Positions 47,978 through 56,534 of a DNA stretch of 64,000 bases are shown here, in pieces. The translations under genes were made by a program, and so were the position numbers. Location: NCBI RefSeq assembly GCF_000759445.1, contig NZ_JRMB01000001.1:1736001-1800000 (forward strand), given 5' to 3'. Numbering within the stretch: position 1 is the stretch's first letter; each line of letters opens with the position of its first letter. The DNA is from Pseudomonas lutea (GTDB taxonomy: Bacteria > Pseudomonadota > Gammaproteobacteria > Pseudomonadales > Pseudomonadaceae). Below the pieces are notes generated by a model. The model was not told where the DNA came from and ran no database searches. It was given only the letters and a program-made list of their open reading frames with translations.

Positions 47978-49195
47978 ATGAAAGTTTTCAACACTGCGCT
48001 CGGACTCGTGGCCGGCTGCCTGGCGAGCACCGTTTACGCGAGCGACACCGCGCCCATGAGCAAGGGCGAGTACCTGACCCGTGCTGCTGACTGCGTGGCC
48101 TGCCACGTCGTACCGGGCGGCAAGCCATACGCTGGCGGGCTGGAATTCAAGTTGCCGTTCGGCAGCCTGTATTCGCCCAACATCACCCCGGACAAGGAAA
48201 CCGGCATCGGTAACTGGACCGACGACGAATTTGTCGATGCCCTGCAAAAAGGCGTCGGCAAGGATGGCAAGCATTACTACCCGGCCTTCCCTTACACCTC
48301 GTACACGTTGATGCCCCGCGAAGACATTCTGGCGATCAAGGGCTATCTGTTCAGCCTGGAGCCGGTCAAGCAGGCGCCGCCCGAGAACAAGATCGGCTTC
48401 CCGTTCAACCAGCGCTGGGGAATGATGTTCTGGAACGCGATCTTCGCCTCCAACGAGCGCTTCGTCCCGGACAGCAAACAGTCCGCTGAATGGAACCGCG
48501 GCGCGTATCTGGTTCAGGGCCCGGGCCACTGCGGCGAGTGCCACACCCCGCGCAATATCTTCCAGGCCATGAGCACCGGCAACTCCCTGGCCGGTGCAGA
48601 GCTGGGCAACTGGCAGGCCTACAACATCAGTTCCGACGCCAAATACGGCATCGGCGCGTGGCCTGAAGAGGCCATCGTCAGCTACCTGTCCAAAGGCTAC
48701 GCTGCCGGTTTCGGCGGCGCGGGCGGGCCGATGGGTGACGCGGTCGAGCACAGTCTGCGCTACCTCGACCCCGCCGACCTGAAAGCCATGGCGGTGTACC
48801 TCAAGAGCACGCCGGCGCGAAGCGAAGGCATTCCCCGGCCGTCCATGGTCATGAACGATGCGGCCCTGCAAAAAGGCCTGGGGCAGAAGCTGTTCAACGA
48901 CACCTGCGTGGCCTGCCACCAGCTCGACGGCAGCGGGAGGCAGTCGCCGGCAGGCGGGTTGGCCGGTCTGAAAACCGTCAACGATCCAAAAGGGCGCAAT
49001 CTGGTCGCGACATTGCTGGAGGGTCACACCCCAACGGCCGACCGCGTCGATCAGCGCATGCCTGATTTTGCCCGAAGCTACAGCGACGCCGAGCTGGCGG
49101 CTGTCAGCACCTTCGTGCTGCGTCGCTTCGGCCAAAGCAATGGCGAAGTCAAAGCGGAGGATGTGGCGAAGAATCGCGCCAGCGCGTTGCACTGA
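47978..49195 (+). CDS. tri-haem cytochrome c (AldC/AdhB-like subunit)
   Basis: 405 aa from ATG at 47978 (GAGGAGCGCGTC upstream); an earlier in-frame start at 47948 overlaps iorB. Signal peptide MKVFNTALGLVAGCLASTVYA. Three CxxCH haem sites at 39-43 (CVACH), 185-189 (CGECH) and 310-314 (CVACH). It is the electron acceptor of the iorAB enzyme and passes electrons to ubiquinone, like the cytochrome subunit of acetic acid bacterial dehydrogenases. No membrane anchor beyond the signal is obvious. Confidence 0.93.
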   Translation: MKVFNTALGLVAGCLASTVYASDTAPMSKGEYLTRAADCVACHVVPGGKPYAGGLEFKLPFGSLYSPNITPDKETGIGNWTDDEFVDALQKGVGKDGKHYYPAFPYTSYTLMPREDILAIKGYLFSLEPVKQAPPENKIGFPFNQRWGMMFWNAIFASNERFVPDSKQSAEWNRGAYLVQGPGHCGECHTPRNIFQAMSTGNSLAGAELGNWQAYNISSDAKYGIGAWPEEAIVSYLSKGYAAGFGGAGGPMGDAVEHSLRYLDPADLKAMAVYLKSTPARSEGIPRPSMVMNDAALQKGLGQKLFNDTCVACHQLDGSGRQSPAGGLAGLKTVNDPKGRNLVATLLEGHTPTADRVDQRMPDFARSYSDAELAAVSTFVLRRFGQSNGEVKAEDVAKNRASALH

Positions 49196-49268
49196 CAGTC
49201 GGTGCTGATGCTGACTGGCTGCCCGCGCGGGTGGTGAGTCAGCAGCGCCTCGACGCGCTCAGGCGGTG

Positions 49269-49664
49269 TCAGGTCATCAGTACCTGCGCCGCCACCGTCG
49301 CCTTGTCGATGACCGACTGGACAGCGACGATCCGCCCCGCCTCGAACGTGTAGAACACGTTCTCTGTAAACCTCACCCTTCTGCCGTTGACCGGTACATC
49401 GAACAACTCACCTGCGGGCGTGCAGTCGAAGCACAGGCGCGCAGCGATACGTGGCGGCTCGGCGATCAGCAGGTCGATGACGAAGCGCAGGTCGGGGATG
49501 CGGCGAAAGTCCTCCTCCAGCATGCGCCGATAACCGTCCAGCCCGACGCGCTCCCCGTTGTAACGCACGTGCTCGTCCACGAAGTCACCCAACGCCAGCC
49601 AGTCCTGACGATTGAGGCAGGCGATGTAGCCTTGGTACGCCGCTTTGAGTGATGCAATGTCCAT
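49269..49664 (-). CDS. SnoaL-like / NTF2-fold protein (putative ester cyclase)
   Basis: 131 aa from the ATG at 49664 with GGAGCAGCC before it; the longer frame to 49940 is not supported. The NTF2-like fold is visible from ASLKAAYQGYIACLNRQDWL to AGRIVAVQSVIDKATVAAQ, with RYNGERVGLDGYRRMLEEDF. Members bind small hydrophobic ligands or act as cyclases. Function unassigned. It is convergent with the iorAB-cytochrome operon. Confidence 0.83.
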   Translation of the reverse strand: MDIASLKAAYQGYIACLNRQDWLALGDFVDEHVRYNGERVGLDGYRRMLEEDFRRIPDLRFVIDLLIAEPPRIAARLCFDCTPAGELFDVPVNGRRVRFTENVFYTFEAGRIVAVQSVIDKATVAAQVLMT

Positions 49665-49710
49665 GGCTGCTCCTGAATGTTGTGGAACGCAAGTAGCACG
49701 CGGCGCTACT

Positions 49711-49846
49711 GTGGGACCGGCTTTAGCCGGGAAAAAGCCAGTATGAATAATGTTAAATTTGCAGTGTGGCGCATGATGTCTTCCCGGCTGAAGCCGGTCC
49801 CACTTGAGTACGCGCTGTTCCTGTGGGACCGGCTTCAGCCGGGAAG
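49711..49846. repeat. three REP elements of the CCGGCTTTAGCCGG class
   Basis: GTGGGACCGGCTTTAGCCGG at 49711-49730, CTTCCCGGCTGAAGCCGGTC at 49780-49799 and GTGGGACCGGCTTCAGCCGG at 49823-49842. The middle one is inverted relative to the outer two. They lie between the SnoaL-like and Nudix genes. Confidence 0.8.
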
Positions 49847-49866
49847 TGTTAACTTGAGGGGATCTA

Positions 49867-50304
49867 ATGACCCAAGGCCTGACCCTCTCCATGCACCCTC
49901 CCTTTTCAGGCGCAAAAGTGGCCATTCTGTGCAATGGCATGCTGTTGACCTACCAGCGCGACAATAAGCCGGACATTCCGTCGCCTAACCTGTGGGACTT
50001 GCCCGGCGGCGGGCGCGAAGGCGAGGAGACGCCGGAAGACTGTGCCGTGAGGGAAACGCTTGAGGAGTTCGGCATCGTCCTGGACCCTGCATCATTCATT
50101 CACAAGCAGGTCTACCCCGGCCAGGGGAACAACGGTCTCGACACCTGGTTTTTTGTGACCGAGGTGCGTGAAGGCCTGTTCGATGAGGTGGTCTTTGGTG
50201 ATGAAGGCCAGCGCTGGCAGGTGATGCCGGTTGAAAGCTTCCTGGCGATGGACAATGCCGTCGACCGTCTGCAGCAGCGCTTGCGCGAATTCCTGACGCA
50301 GTGA
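49867..50304 (+). CDS. Nudix hydrolase
   Basis: 145 aa. The Nudix box fits GX5EX7REUXEEXGU in GGGREGEETPEDCAVRETLE (continues EFGI). AGGGG stands 6 bases before the ATG at 49867. The domain begins VAILCNGMLLTYQRDNKPDI, and the PNLWDLPGGG pattern is typical of MutT-like enzymes. It cleaves a nucleoside diphosphate linked to another moiety; substrate unknown. Confidence 0.9.
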   Translation: MTQGLTLSMHPPFSGAKVAILCNGMLLTYQRDNKPDIPSPNLWDLPGGGREGEETPEDCAVRETLEEFGIVLDPASFIHKQVYPGQGNNGLDTWFFVTEVREGLFDEVVFGDEGQRWQVMPVESFLAMDNAVDRLQQRLREFLTQ

Positions 50305-50446
50305 TTGAGCACGCAATTCGGACGCCGAGCCCAGGCGCTGCGCAGGCGCGCTCGTCCGCAATACGACCCCTCAGGGCACAGCGATCACGGATGATTCTCA
50401 GCGCCGGATACGCCCACTGATACCCTGAGCAGCGATGCGTAACTGA

Positions 50447-51118
50447 TCAGTTGCTCGCCACTTCCGCCGTATGACCGGTGGTCACCAACGCCTTGAGCGA
50501 GGCGTCGAATTGCTTCAGTGCATTGATCTGCAAATCACGTTGCTGATTGATCTGCGCAGCGATCTCTGGCGCGGCCTTGTCACGAACCCACACCGAGTTC
50601 AATTCCTTGAAACCCAGGCCTTCGGCTTTGCCAATGAATTGCAGGTTCGAGTCGTAGAAGGTTGCTGCGAAGCGCGCCTCGACCTGCGAGTTGCGTTTGG
50701 ACACCAGGCGATTGTAGGTATCAAGCATCACCACAACATCAGGGCGCGCTTGCATCAGCGCATCCAGATTCTCGTAGACCGTCACCGACGCAAATTCTTT
50801 CTGCAGTGAGCCCTTCAACCAGTCCACCGCCAGCTTCGGATCGGAGCTGCTGATAAAGGCGTCACGGATCCGTGCATCGAGCGCGCCATTCTTCACACCC
50901 TTCAGTGCCACCGCATGGTAGCGCTCAAGGTATTCAAGGGTGCTGACGGTGTTTTCGCTGTAGAGCACGCCGACGCTCTGAGACGAATGAAGCGCCACAC
51001 GGCTTTCAACCACCGGCAGCAAGTGGCAGGCTTCGGCATCGGCAGCATGAGCAGCGCCCGTTGCGGCGAAACCGCTGGACAGCACGGCGACAAGGGTCAG
51101 CAGGGTTGAAAGTCTCAT
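50447..51118 (-). CDS. secreted protein of unknown family, periplasmic-binding-like
   Basis: 223 aa from ATG at 51118 with GAAGGA about 8 bases upstream; the frame to 51190 adds residues without a signal. The signal peptide MRLSTLLTLVAVLSSGFAAT ends at AHA-AD. I do not recognise a family with confidence. Segments such as RPDVVVMLDTYNRLVSK and EARFAATFYDSNLQFIGKAEG suggest a Rossmann-like layout with a short Asp- and Tyr-rich patch. No neighbour points to a role. Confidence 0.65.
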   Translation of the reverse strand: MRLSTLLTLVAVLSSGFAATGAAHAADAEACHLLPVVESRVALHSSQSVGVLYSENTVSTLEYLERYHAVALKGVKNGALDARIRDAFISSSDPKLAVDWLKGSLQKEFASVTVYENLDALMQARPDVVVMLDTYNRLVSKRNSQVEARFAATFYDSNLQFIGKAEGLGFKELNSVWVRDKAAPEIAAQINQQRDLQINALKQFDASLKALVTTGHTAEVASN

Positions 51119-51293
51119 CGCGTGGCGTCCTTCTAAAGCAAGTTCGGTATGGGGCCATCCTCCTTCCTTTCGGAAAAAAAGAGAACGCACCTGCCGTGAT
51201 GGTGACTATCGATTTCCGGAATGGTAGTCAGGCTGAGAAACACCCTTACCGATGCGTCAACAAAGCCGCTCGCCATCCGCCCTTCCACGCTGC

Positions 51294-52628
51294 TCAGTAG
51301 ACATACCGGCCGATCGTGCTGGCCACCTCGCGCAATGCCCCAGCCAACGCTTCACGGTCCAGGGAACCCAACGCCAGCCGTATCGCATGGGGCGCCGCGC
51401 TGGTGGTCGCGAAAGGCTCGGCGGGCGACACCGCGACGTTCCTGCTCAACAGCTCTCTCACCACCTGATCCGCCCTAGCATCCTCAGGCAGTGGCAGCCA
51501 CATAAAGTAGGACGCCGGGTGACTGACGACGTTCAACCCGTTTAGCAGCTGCCGCCCCAGTGTTTGTCGGGCTTGGGCATCGTGGCGTTTTTCGGCCTCC
51601 AGGCGCAGAACGGTGCCGTCCTCAATCCAGCCGCACACCAGCGCGGTCATCACGCCCGGCGTGTTCCAGGCAGTCGCCCGGATCGCGCGCTCAATGGCGG
51701 CAATTCTGTCCAGCGGGGCGACCACATACCCCACCCGCAAACCGGTGGCGACGTTTTTCGAGAAGCCCGACACGTACACCGTCAGTTCAGGGGCCAGGGC
51801 CTTCAACGGCGGCGGCGCGTCCTCGACCAGAAACGCGTACGCCGCGTCTTCGATCAGCAGCACATCACGCTGCCGGGCGATGGCAATCAAACGCGCTCGC
51901 CACGACACATCCATGACCCAACCCATCGGGTTGTGCAACGTCGGCATGGTGTAAACCGCTTTGACGCGTCGTTGCTGGCATAGCCGTTCGAGGGCATCCA
52001 GATCCGGCCCGTTACACGTCAGAGGGATCGGCAACAGCTCCAGCCGGCAGGCCTCAGCCAGGACTTTGAAGCCCGAGTAGGTCAGCGCGTCCACCGCAAC
52101 CACATCACCCGGTTTCAGCAAGGCCATCACGGTGACGGCCAGACCCTGTTGTGCGCCGCTGACGATGACCACCTCCTCTGCCTGAACCGCCAGGCCGCGT
52201 TCAGCCAGATGCCGAGCCATGCAGGCCCGCTCATGGCCACGACCGGGGTGGGGCTGGTAGCGCAACAAGGCGTCCAGATCACCGGACAGCGCCAACTGCC
52301 GAAGACCGGTGCGCAGCAGATCGGCCTGACCCGGCAGCGTGGGGTAATTGAAATTGAGGTCGAGTACGCCCGGGGCGGTGGCGTGCTGATGGACTCCGTG
52401 GCTGAGCGGCAGGCTGATTTCCCGAACAAAGGTCCCCCGTCCGGTCTCGCCGCTGACCAGCCCCATGGCTTCAAGCTCAGCGTACACCCGGGACGCGGTG
52501 ACCAGCGCGAAGCCCTCTTGCGCGGCCAGCTGTCGATGGGTCGGCAGGCGCGTTCCCGGTGGAAGTTTGCCAGCCGCGATCTGAGCAGCGAGCCGGTCGA
52601 CCAGCGATTTGTAACGGGCGCGGGGCAT
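51294..52628 (-). CDS. MocR-type regulator (GntR HTH fused to aminotransferase fold)
   Basis: 444 aa. The N-terminal GntR HTH (LPPGTRLPTHRQLAAQEGFA, LVSGETGRGTFV) is followed by a fold-type I PLP domain with VSGAQQGLAVT, AYAFL and the PLP Lys in VSGFSKNVATGLRVGYV. These regulators respond to PLP or amino-group ligands. It is divergent from an EamA transporter 141 bases away, a common pairing in which the regulator controls the exporter. The dyad ACAAT-N6-ATTGT lies 15 bases before its start. Confidence 0.93.
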   Translation of the reverse strand: MPRARYKSLVDRLAAQIAAGKLPPGTRLPTHRQLAAQEGFALVTASRVYAELEAMGLVSGETGRGTFVREISLPLSHGVHQHATAPGVLDLNFNYPTLPGQADLLRTGLRQLALSGDLDALLRYQPHPGRGHERACMARHLAERGLAVQAEEVVIVSGAQQGLAVTVMALLKPGDVVAVDALTYSGFKVLAEACRLELLPIPLTCNGPDLDALERLCQQRRVKAVYTMPTLHNPMGWVMDVSWRARLIAIARQRDVLLIEDAAYAFLVEDAPPPLKALAPELTVYVSGFSKNVATGLRVGYVVAPLDRIAAIERAIRATAWNTPGVMTALVCGWIEDGTVLRLEAEKRHDAQARQTLGRQLLNGLNVVSHPASYFMWLPLPEDARADQVVRELLSRNVAVSPAEPFATTSAAPHAIRLALGSLDREALAGALREVASTIGRYVY

Positions 52629-52643
52629 GACACTGTATCCATG

Positions 52644-52659
52644 ACAATTTTTTGATTGT
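52644..52659. promoter_or_regulatory. operator candidate for the MocR regulator
   Basis: ACAAT (52644-52648), six bases, ATTGT (52655-52659); a perfect 5-bp dyad in the divergent region 16 bases before the mocR start. Confidence 0.35.
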
Positions 52660-52768
52660 GCCGAGTCTGCGCTTTAGGGTGCCAAGACGAAACCAAGCTC
52701 GCCCATCCTTCCGACAAGCTGTCGCGCTCATGTACGCGGTGCGCTCGTCCCCTCAAAGGCTCGCCCTC

Positions 52769-53665
52769 ATGGAACACTCCTCAAAGCTTCAGCCGCTTGC
52801 TAATCGGCCCCAGATGGGTGGATGGCTTAACGGGATCATCGGCGTGATCATTTTCAGCGGATCGCTGCCGGCCACCCGGATCGCCGTGCTGGAATTCGCG
52901 CCGCTGTTTCTGACCGTGGCGCGGGCGTCCATCGCCGGTGCTGTCGCGCTGTGCCTGCTGTGGCTGTTGAAAGAACAACGTCCCCGGCGCCAGCAGTGGT
53001 TCGCGCTGTTGATAGTGGCCAGCGGCGTGGTGGTCGGCTTTCCGTTACTCACTGCACTGGCTTTGCAGCACGTCACGTCGGCGCACTCCATCGTCTTCAT
53101 CGGCCTGCTGCCGCTGGCCACCGCCGTGTTCGCCGTGCTGCGTGGCGGCGAGCGTCCCCGGCCGACGTTCTGGCTTTGTTCGCTGCTGGGCAGCGCGCTG
53201 GTCGTCGGCTTTGCCTGCGCCCAAGGTCTGGCGGCTTCGCTGACCGGCGATCTGCTGATGCTGCTGGCAGTGGTGGTCTGTGGTCTGGGCTACGCCGAGG
53301 GTGCCAAGCTATCCCGTAGCCTGGGCGGTTGGCAGGTGATTTGCTGGGCATTGGTGCTGGCCTTGCCGCTCATGTTGGTGATGACCGCCATCAGCGCGCC
53401 GCCCTCGCTGTCAGGTATCAGCGCACAGGCCTGGTGGAGTCTGGGCTATGTGTCGCTGTTCAGCATGCTGATCGGGTTTGTGTTCTGGTACCGAGGCCTG
53501 GCACAGGGCGGGATCGCGGCGGTTGGCCAGTTGCAGTTGTTGCAACCGTTCTTTGGTCTGACACTGGCCGCGACGCTGCTCGATGAACGCGTGAGCCCGG
53601 GCATGCTGGGCGTCACGGCGGGAGTCGTGCTTTGCGTCTTGGGAGCGCGCCGGTTTTCAAGCTGA
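52769..53665 (+). CDS. DMT-superfamily (EamA) transporter
   Basis: 298 aa from ATG at 52769, with AAGG about 10 bases upstream; the longer frame to 52652 would run into the mocR operator. About ten membrane segments in two EamA repeats, starting LNGIIGVIIFSGSLPATRIAV. Pairing with a MocR regulator suggests amino acid or amino sugar export. The other half ends with VSPGMLGVTAGVVLCVLGARR. Confidence 0.88.
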   Translation: MEHSSKLQPLANRPQMGGWLNGIIGVIIFSGSLPATRIAVLEFAPLFLTVARASIAGAVALCLLWLLKEQRPRRQQWFALLIVASGVVVGFPLLTALALQHVTSAHSIVFIGLLPLATAVFAVLRGGERPRPTFWLCSLLGSALVVGFACAQGLAASLTGDLLMLLAVVVCGLGYAEGAKLSRSLGGWQVICWALVLALPLMLVMTAISAPPSLSGISAQAWWSLGYVSLFSMLIGFVFWYRGLAQGGIAAVGQLQLLQPFFGLTLAATLLDERVSPGMLGVTAGVVLCVLGARRFSS

Positions 53666-53772
53666 ACGCGCGAGATTTTGCACCCACGCAGCGATCATCG
53701 ACCCTGTATATTTCGACGACCGGGCGCTCAACGACGCGCCCTCGCCCGGATAGCAGGACGACAGCCGACGTT

Positions 53773-54807
53773 ATGAGTGTGAAAGATCAAGACAAGCCCG
53801 CCGCCGTGCCCCGCATGGCCGATGTGGCCAGGCTCGCCGGCGTGTCGAAGATGACCGTGTCGCGGGTGTTGGCCGGACGCGATGTATCCCCGCAAACCAC
53901 CCGGCGCGTACAGGCCGCCATCGACAGCCTCGGTTATGTGCCCGATGCCTCGGCCGGCGCATTGTCCAGCGGGCGTTCCGAGTTCGTCGTGGCGCTGGTG
54001 CCGTCGCTGGTCAGTTCCAACTTCGCCGACACTGTTCGCGGGCTCAATGACGTGCTCGGCAAACACGGCTTGTGTCTGCTGCTGGGCGACACCGATTACC
54101 ACCTCGACGAAGAAGCCTTGCTGGTGCGCACGCTGCTGCGGCATCGTCCGCTGGGCATCATGCTCACCGGCGGTTCACACCTGGACAGCACCCGCCAGAT
54201 GCTGCTGCAGTCGCAAGTGCCCGTGGTCGAGACCTGGGACGTGCCTGACAACCCGATCGAGCAGTCAGTGGGTTTTTCCAATGTTGAAGCCGCGGCGAGC
54301 ATGGTTCGTCACCTGCACGACAAAGGCTACCGGCGCATCGCGTTCATCGGCGGAGCGTCGGTGCTGGATGATCGCGGCCGGCAGCGCCAGCGCGGTTACC
54401 TTCAGGCCCTCAGTGCACTGGGTTTAGCGCCTCGGCTGATTGAGCACGGCGAATCGCCGATTACCATGAGCCACGGCGGCGAATCGGTTGCCCTGCTGCT
54501 GCAGCAATGGCCGGACACCGATGCGGTGATGTGCGTGAGCGATCTGTCGGCGTTCGGCGCCGTCATGGAATGCCACCGTCGCGGGCTGAAGGTGCCGGGC
54601 GATATGGCCGTGGCCGGCTTCGGCGATTTTGAAGTGTCGCGTTACTGCACCCCGACCATTACCACCATTGCGGTCGACCCTTACGACATCGGGCGTCGCG
54701 CGGGTGAATTGCTGGTGGCCGCCGCCCGGGACCGACGCGAAGGTCAGCCGCGCAGTGCGCAGCAGGTTGTCACCGGGTATCTGATTCTGTCGCGGGAAAG
54801 CACCTGA
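53773..54807 (+). CDS. LacI family transcriptional regulator (gluconate-repressor-like)
   Basis: 344 aa from the ATG at 53773. The hinge HTH is MADVARLAGVSKMTVSRVLA with PQTTRRVQAAIDSLGYVPD, closest to the GntR (gluconate) branch of LacI. The effector domain is complete. No gluconate kinase or transporter is adjacent. A sugar-dehydrogenase-like lipoprotein is convergent across a terminator, so a role in sugar acid metabolism is a guess. Confidence 0.9.
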   Translation: MSVKDQDKPAAVPRMADVARLAGVSKMTVSRVLAGRDVSPQTTRRVQAAIDSLGYVPDASAGALSSGRSEFVVALVPSLVSSNFADTVRGLNDVLGKHGLCLLLGDTDYHLDEEALLVRTLLRHRPLGIMLTGGSHLDSTRQMLLQSQVPVVETWDVPDNPIEQSVGFSNVEAAASMVRHLHDKGYRRIAFIGGASVLDDRGRQRQRGYLQALSALGLAPRLIEHGESPITMSHGGESVALLLQQWPDTDAVMCVSDLSAFGAVMECHRRGLKVPGDMAVAGFGDFEVSRYCTPTITTIAVDPYDIGRRAGELLVAAARDRREGQPRSAQQVVTGYLILSREST

Positions 54808-54853
54808 CCGCCTTCGTCCGAATTGACGTGTCTTTGTCAGGAGACCTGAAACG

Positions 54854-54882
54854 AAAAATGCCGGCTCATCGCCGGCATTTTT
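54854..54882. terminator. bidirectional rho-independent terminator
   Basis: AAATGCCGGC-TCATC-GCCGGCATTT gives a 10-bp stem with A and T runs on both sides. It separates the convergent LacI and sorbosone-dehydrogenase genes. Confidence 0.88.
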
Positions 54883-54902
54883 CATTTATCGCACGCTTGG
54901 CC

Positions 54903-56240
54903 TTATTTGGCCTGGCTGACGCGCCAGACCTTGTTGCCCACGTCGTCGGCGACCAGCAATGCGCCTTTGTTGTCGAGAATCACGCCCACTGGCCGGCCCT
55001 GGGCATCGCCGTCGGCGTTCAGGAACCCGGTCAGGAAATCCACCGGCATGCCCGATGGGCGGCCGTCCTTGAAGGCGACGAACACCACTTTGTAGCCTGA
55101 TTGCGGCTTGCGGTTCCACGAACCGTGCTCGCCAATGAAAACGCCATCCGAGAAGTTCGCCGGCATGCCGCGCGCGTCGGACCAGGTCAGGCCCAGCGGC
55201 GCAACGTGGGTGCCGAGGGCGTAGTCGGGGGCAATGGCCTTGGCGACCATGTCCGGGCGCGGCGGTTGCAGACGACTGTCGACATGGTTGCCGTAGTAGC
55301 TCCACGGCCAGCCGTAAAAGGCCCCATCCTTGACCGACGTCAGGTAATCGGGCACCAGATCGCTGCCGATTTCGTCACGCTCATTGACCACTGTCCACAG
55401 CTCGTTGCTGCCGGGTTTCCAGCCCAGCCCGTTGGGGTTGCGCAACCCGCTGGCGAACAGGCGCTTCTGCCCGGTTTTGACATCCACTTCCCACACCGCC
55501 GCACGGCCTTCTTCGGCCTCCAGGCCATTTTCGGCCACGTTGCTGTTGGAGCCCACGGTGACGTAAAGCTTGGTGCCTTCGCGGTTGGCGATGATGTTCT
55601 TGGTCCAGTGGTGGTTGATCCCGGCTGGCAGGTCAGTGACTTTCACTGGCGTGGCGGTGCTCTCGGTCTGGCCGGCGTTGTACGGGACTTTGACCACCGC
55701 GTCGGCGTTGGCGATGAACAGCTCGTTGCCCACCAGCACCATGCCGAACGGCGAAGTCAGACCGCTGAGGAAGACTTTTTTCATCTCGGCACGGCCGTCA
55801 CCGTCGGCGTCACGCAGGATGCTGATGCGGTTGGCGCTATCGGCTTCGGCGCCGACACGGCTCATGACGATGCCGGTGGCCGTGCGTTTGATCCAGGCCA
55901 TTACCCCTGAGCCGCCGTCCTTCGCGCCTTCAGGCTTTGGCGGCTTGTTGCTTTCGGCGACCAGAATGTCGCCATTGGGCAGGCTGTACAGCCAGCGCGG
56001 GTGATCGAGGTTCTCGGCCAGTGCGCTGACCTTGAAGCCTTCGGCGGCCTTGGGCGTGTCGGTGCCGTTCCAGCCCACGGCTTTGGACACCTTGACCGTC
56101 GGAATCAGCGAACTGTTGGGCTCGGGCAGCTGCGGTTGCGGACCGACGCCGGCCTGGAACGGCAGCTTGGCCGTTTCGCCACAGGCGCTGAGCATCGCGG
56201 CAGTGGTCATCAACAGTGCAAATCGGTGCAACGCTATCAT
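54903..56240 (-). CDS. sorbosone dehydrogenase-like PQQ sugar dehydrogenase lipoprotein
   Basis: 445 aa. The lipobox LSAC (Cys about residue 20) follows MIALHRFALLMTTAAM. The six-bladed GDH/sorbosone dehydrogenase propeller is recognised from GFKVSALAENLDHPRWLY, ILRDADGDGRAEM, GLRNPNGLGW, ERDEIGSDLVPDYLTSV and EHGSWNRKPQSGYKVVFV. It should oxidise aldoses or sorbosone at the periplasmic face with PQQ. No PQQ synthesis gene is near. Convergent with the LacI gene. Confidence 0.9.
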   Translation of the reverse strand: MIALHRFALLMTTAAMLSACGETAKLPFQAGVGPQPQLPEPNSSLIPTVKVSKAVGWNGTDTPKAAEGFKVSALAENLDHPRWLYSLPNGDILVAESNKPPKPEGAKDGGSGVMAWIKRTATGIVMSRVGAEADSANRISILRDADGDGRAEMKKVFLSGLTSPFGMVLVGNELFIANADAVVKVPYNAGQTESTATPVKVTDLPAGINHHWTKNIIANREGTKLYVTVGSNSNVAENGLEAEEGRAAVWEVDVKTGQKRLFASGLRNPNGLGWKPGSNELWTVVNERDEIGSDLVPDYLTSVKDGAFYGWPWSYYGNHVDSRLQPPRPDMVAKAIAPDYALGTHVAPLGLTWSDARGMPANFSDGVFIGEHGSWNRKPQSGYKVVFVAFKDGRPSGMPVDFLTGFLNADGDAQGRPVGVILDNKGALLVADDVGNKVWRVSQAK

Positions 56241-56534
56241 CGTTCAACCTCGCGACGGCCATCCATGGGCCTGTTATTGGAGAGACATAAGGCAGGGAAG
56301 TATTGCAACGGCGACCCACGGCAAACAGCCGGCTGGACGCAAATGACATTTGCTCCCGGGGCACTAAAGAACCGACCCTCTTGCAGAGGTGAGGGTTCAA
56401 TCTGCAACAGTGATTAACCGGGCTTATACCCGCAGCGACCAGGCGCCCAGGGGCATTACGCGGCTGCCCTCCGGGATTCGCCATACTCAACATTTCACGC
56501 TACGCTGCCCCCTCACCTTTCAGAGCCAGATCCG
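56241..56534. other. divergent intergenic region
   Basis: 294 bases between the sorbosone-dehydrogenase-like gene and the histidine kinase gene. No hairpin, repeat or clear promoter motif is evident by eye. Confidence 0.4.
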
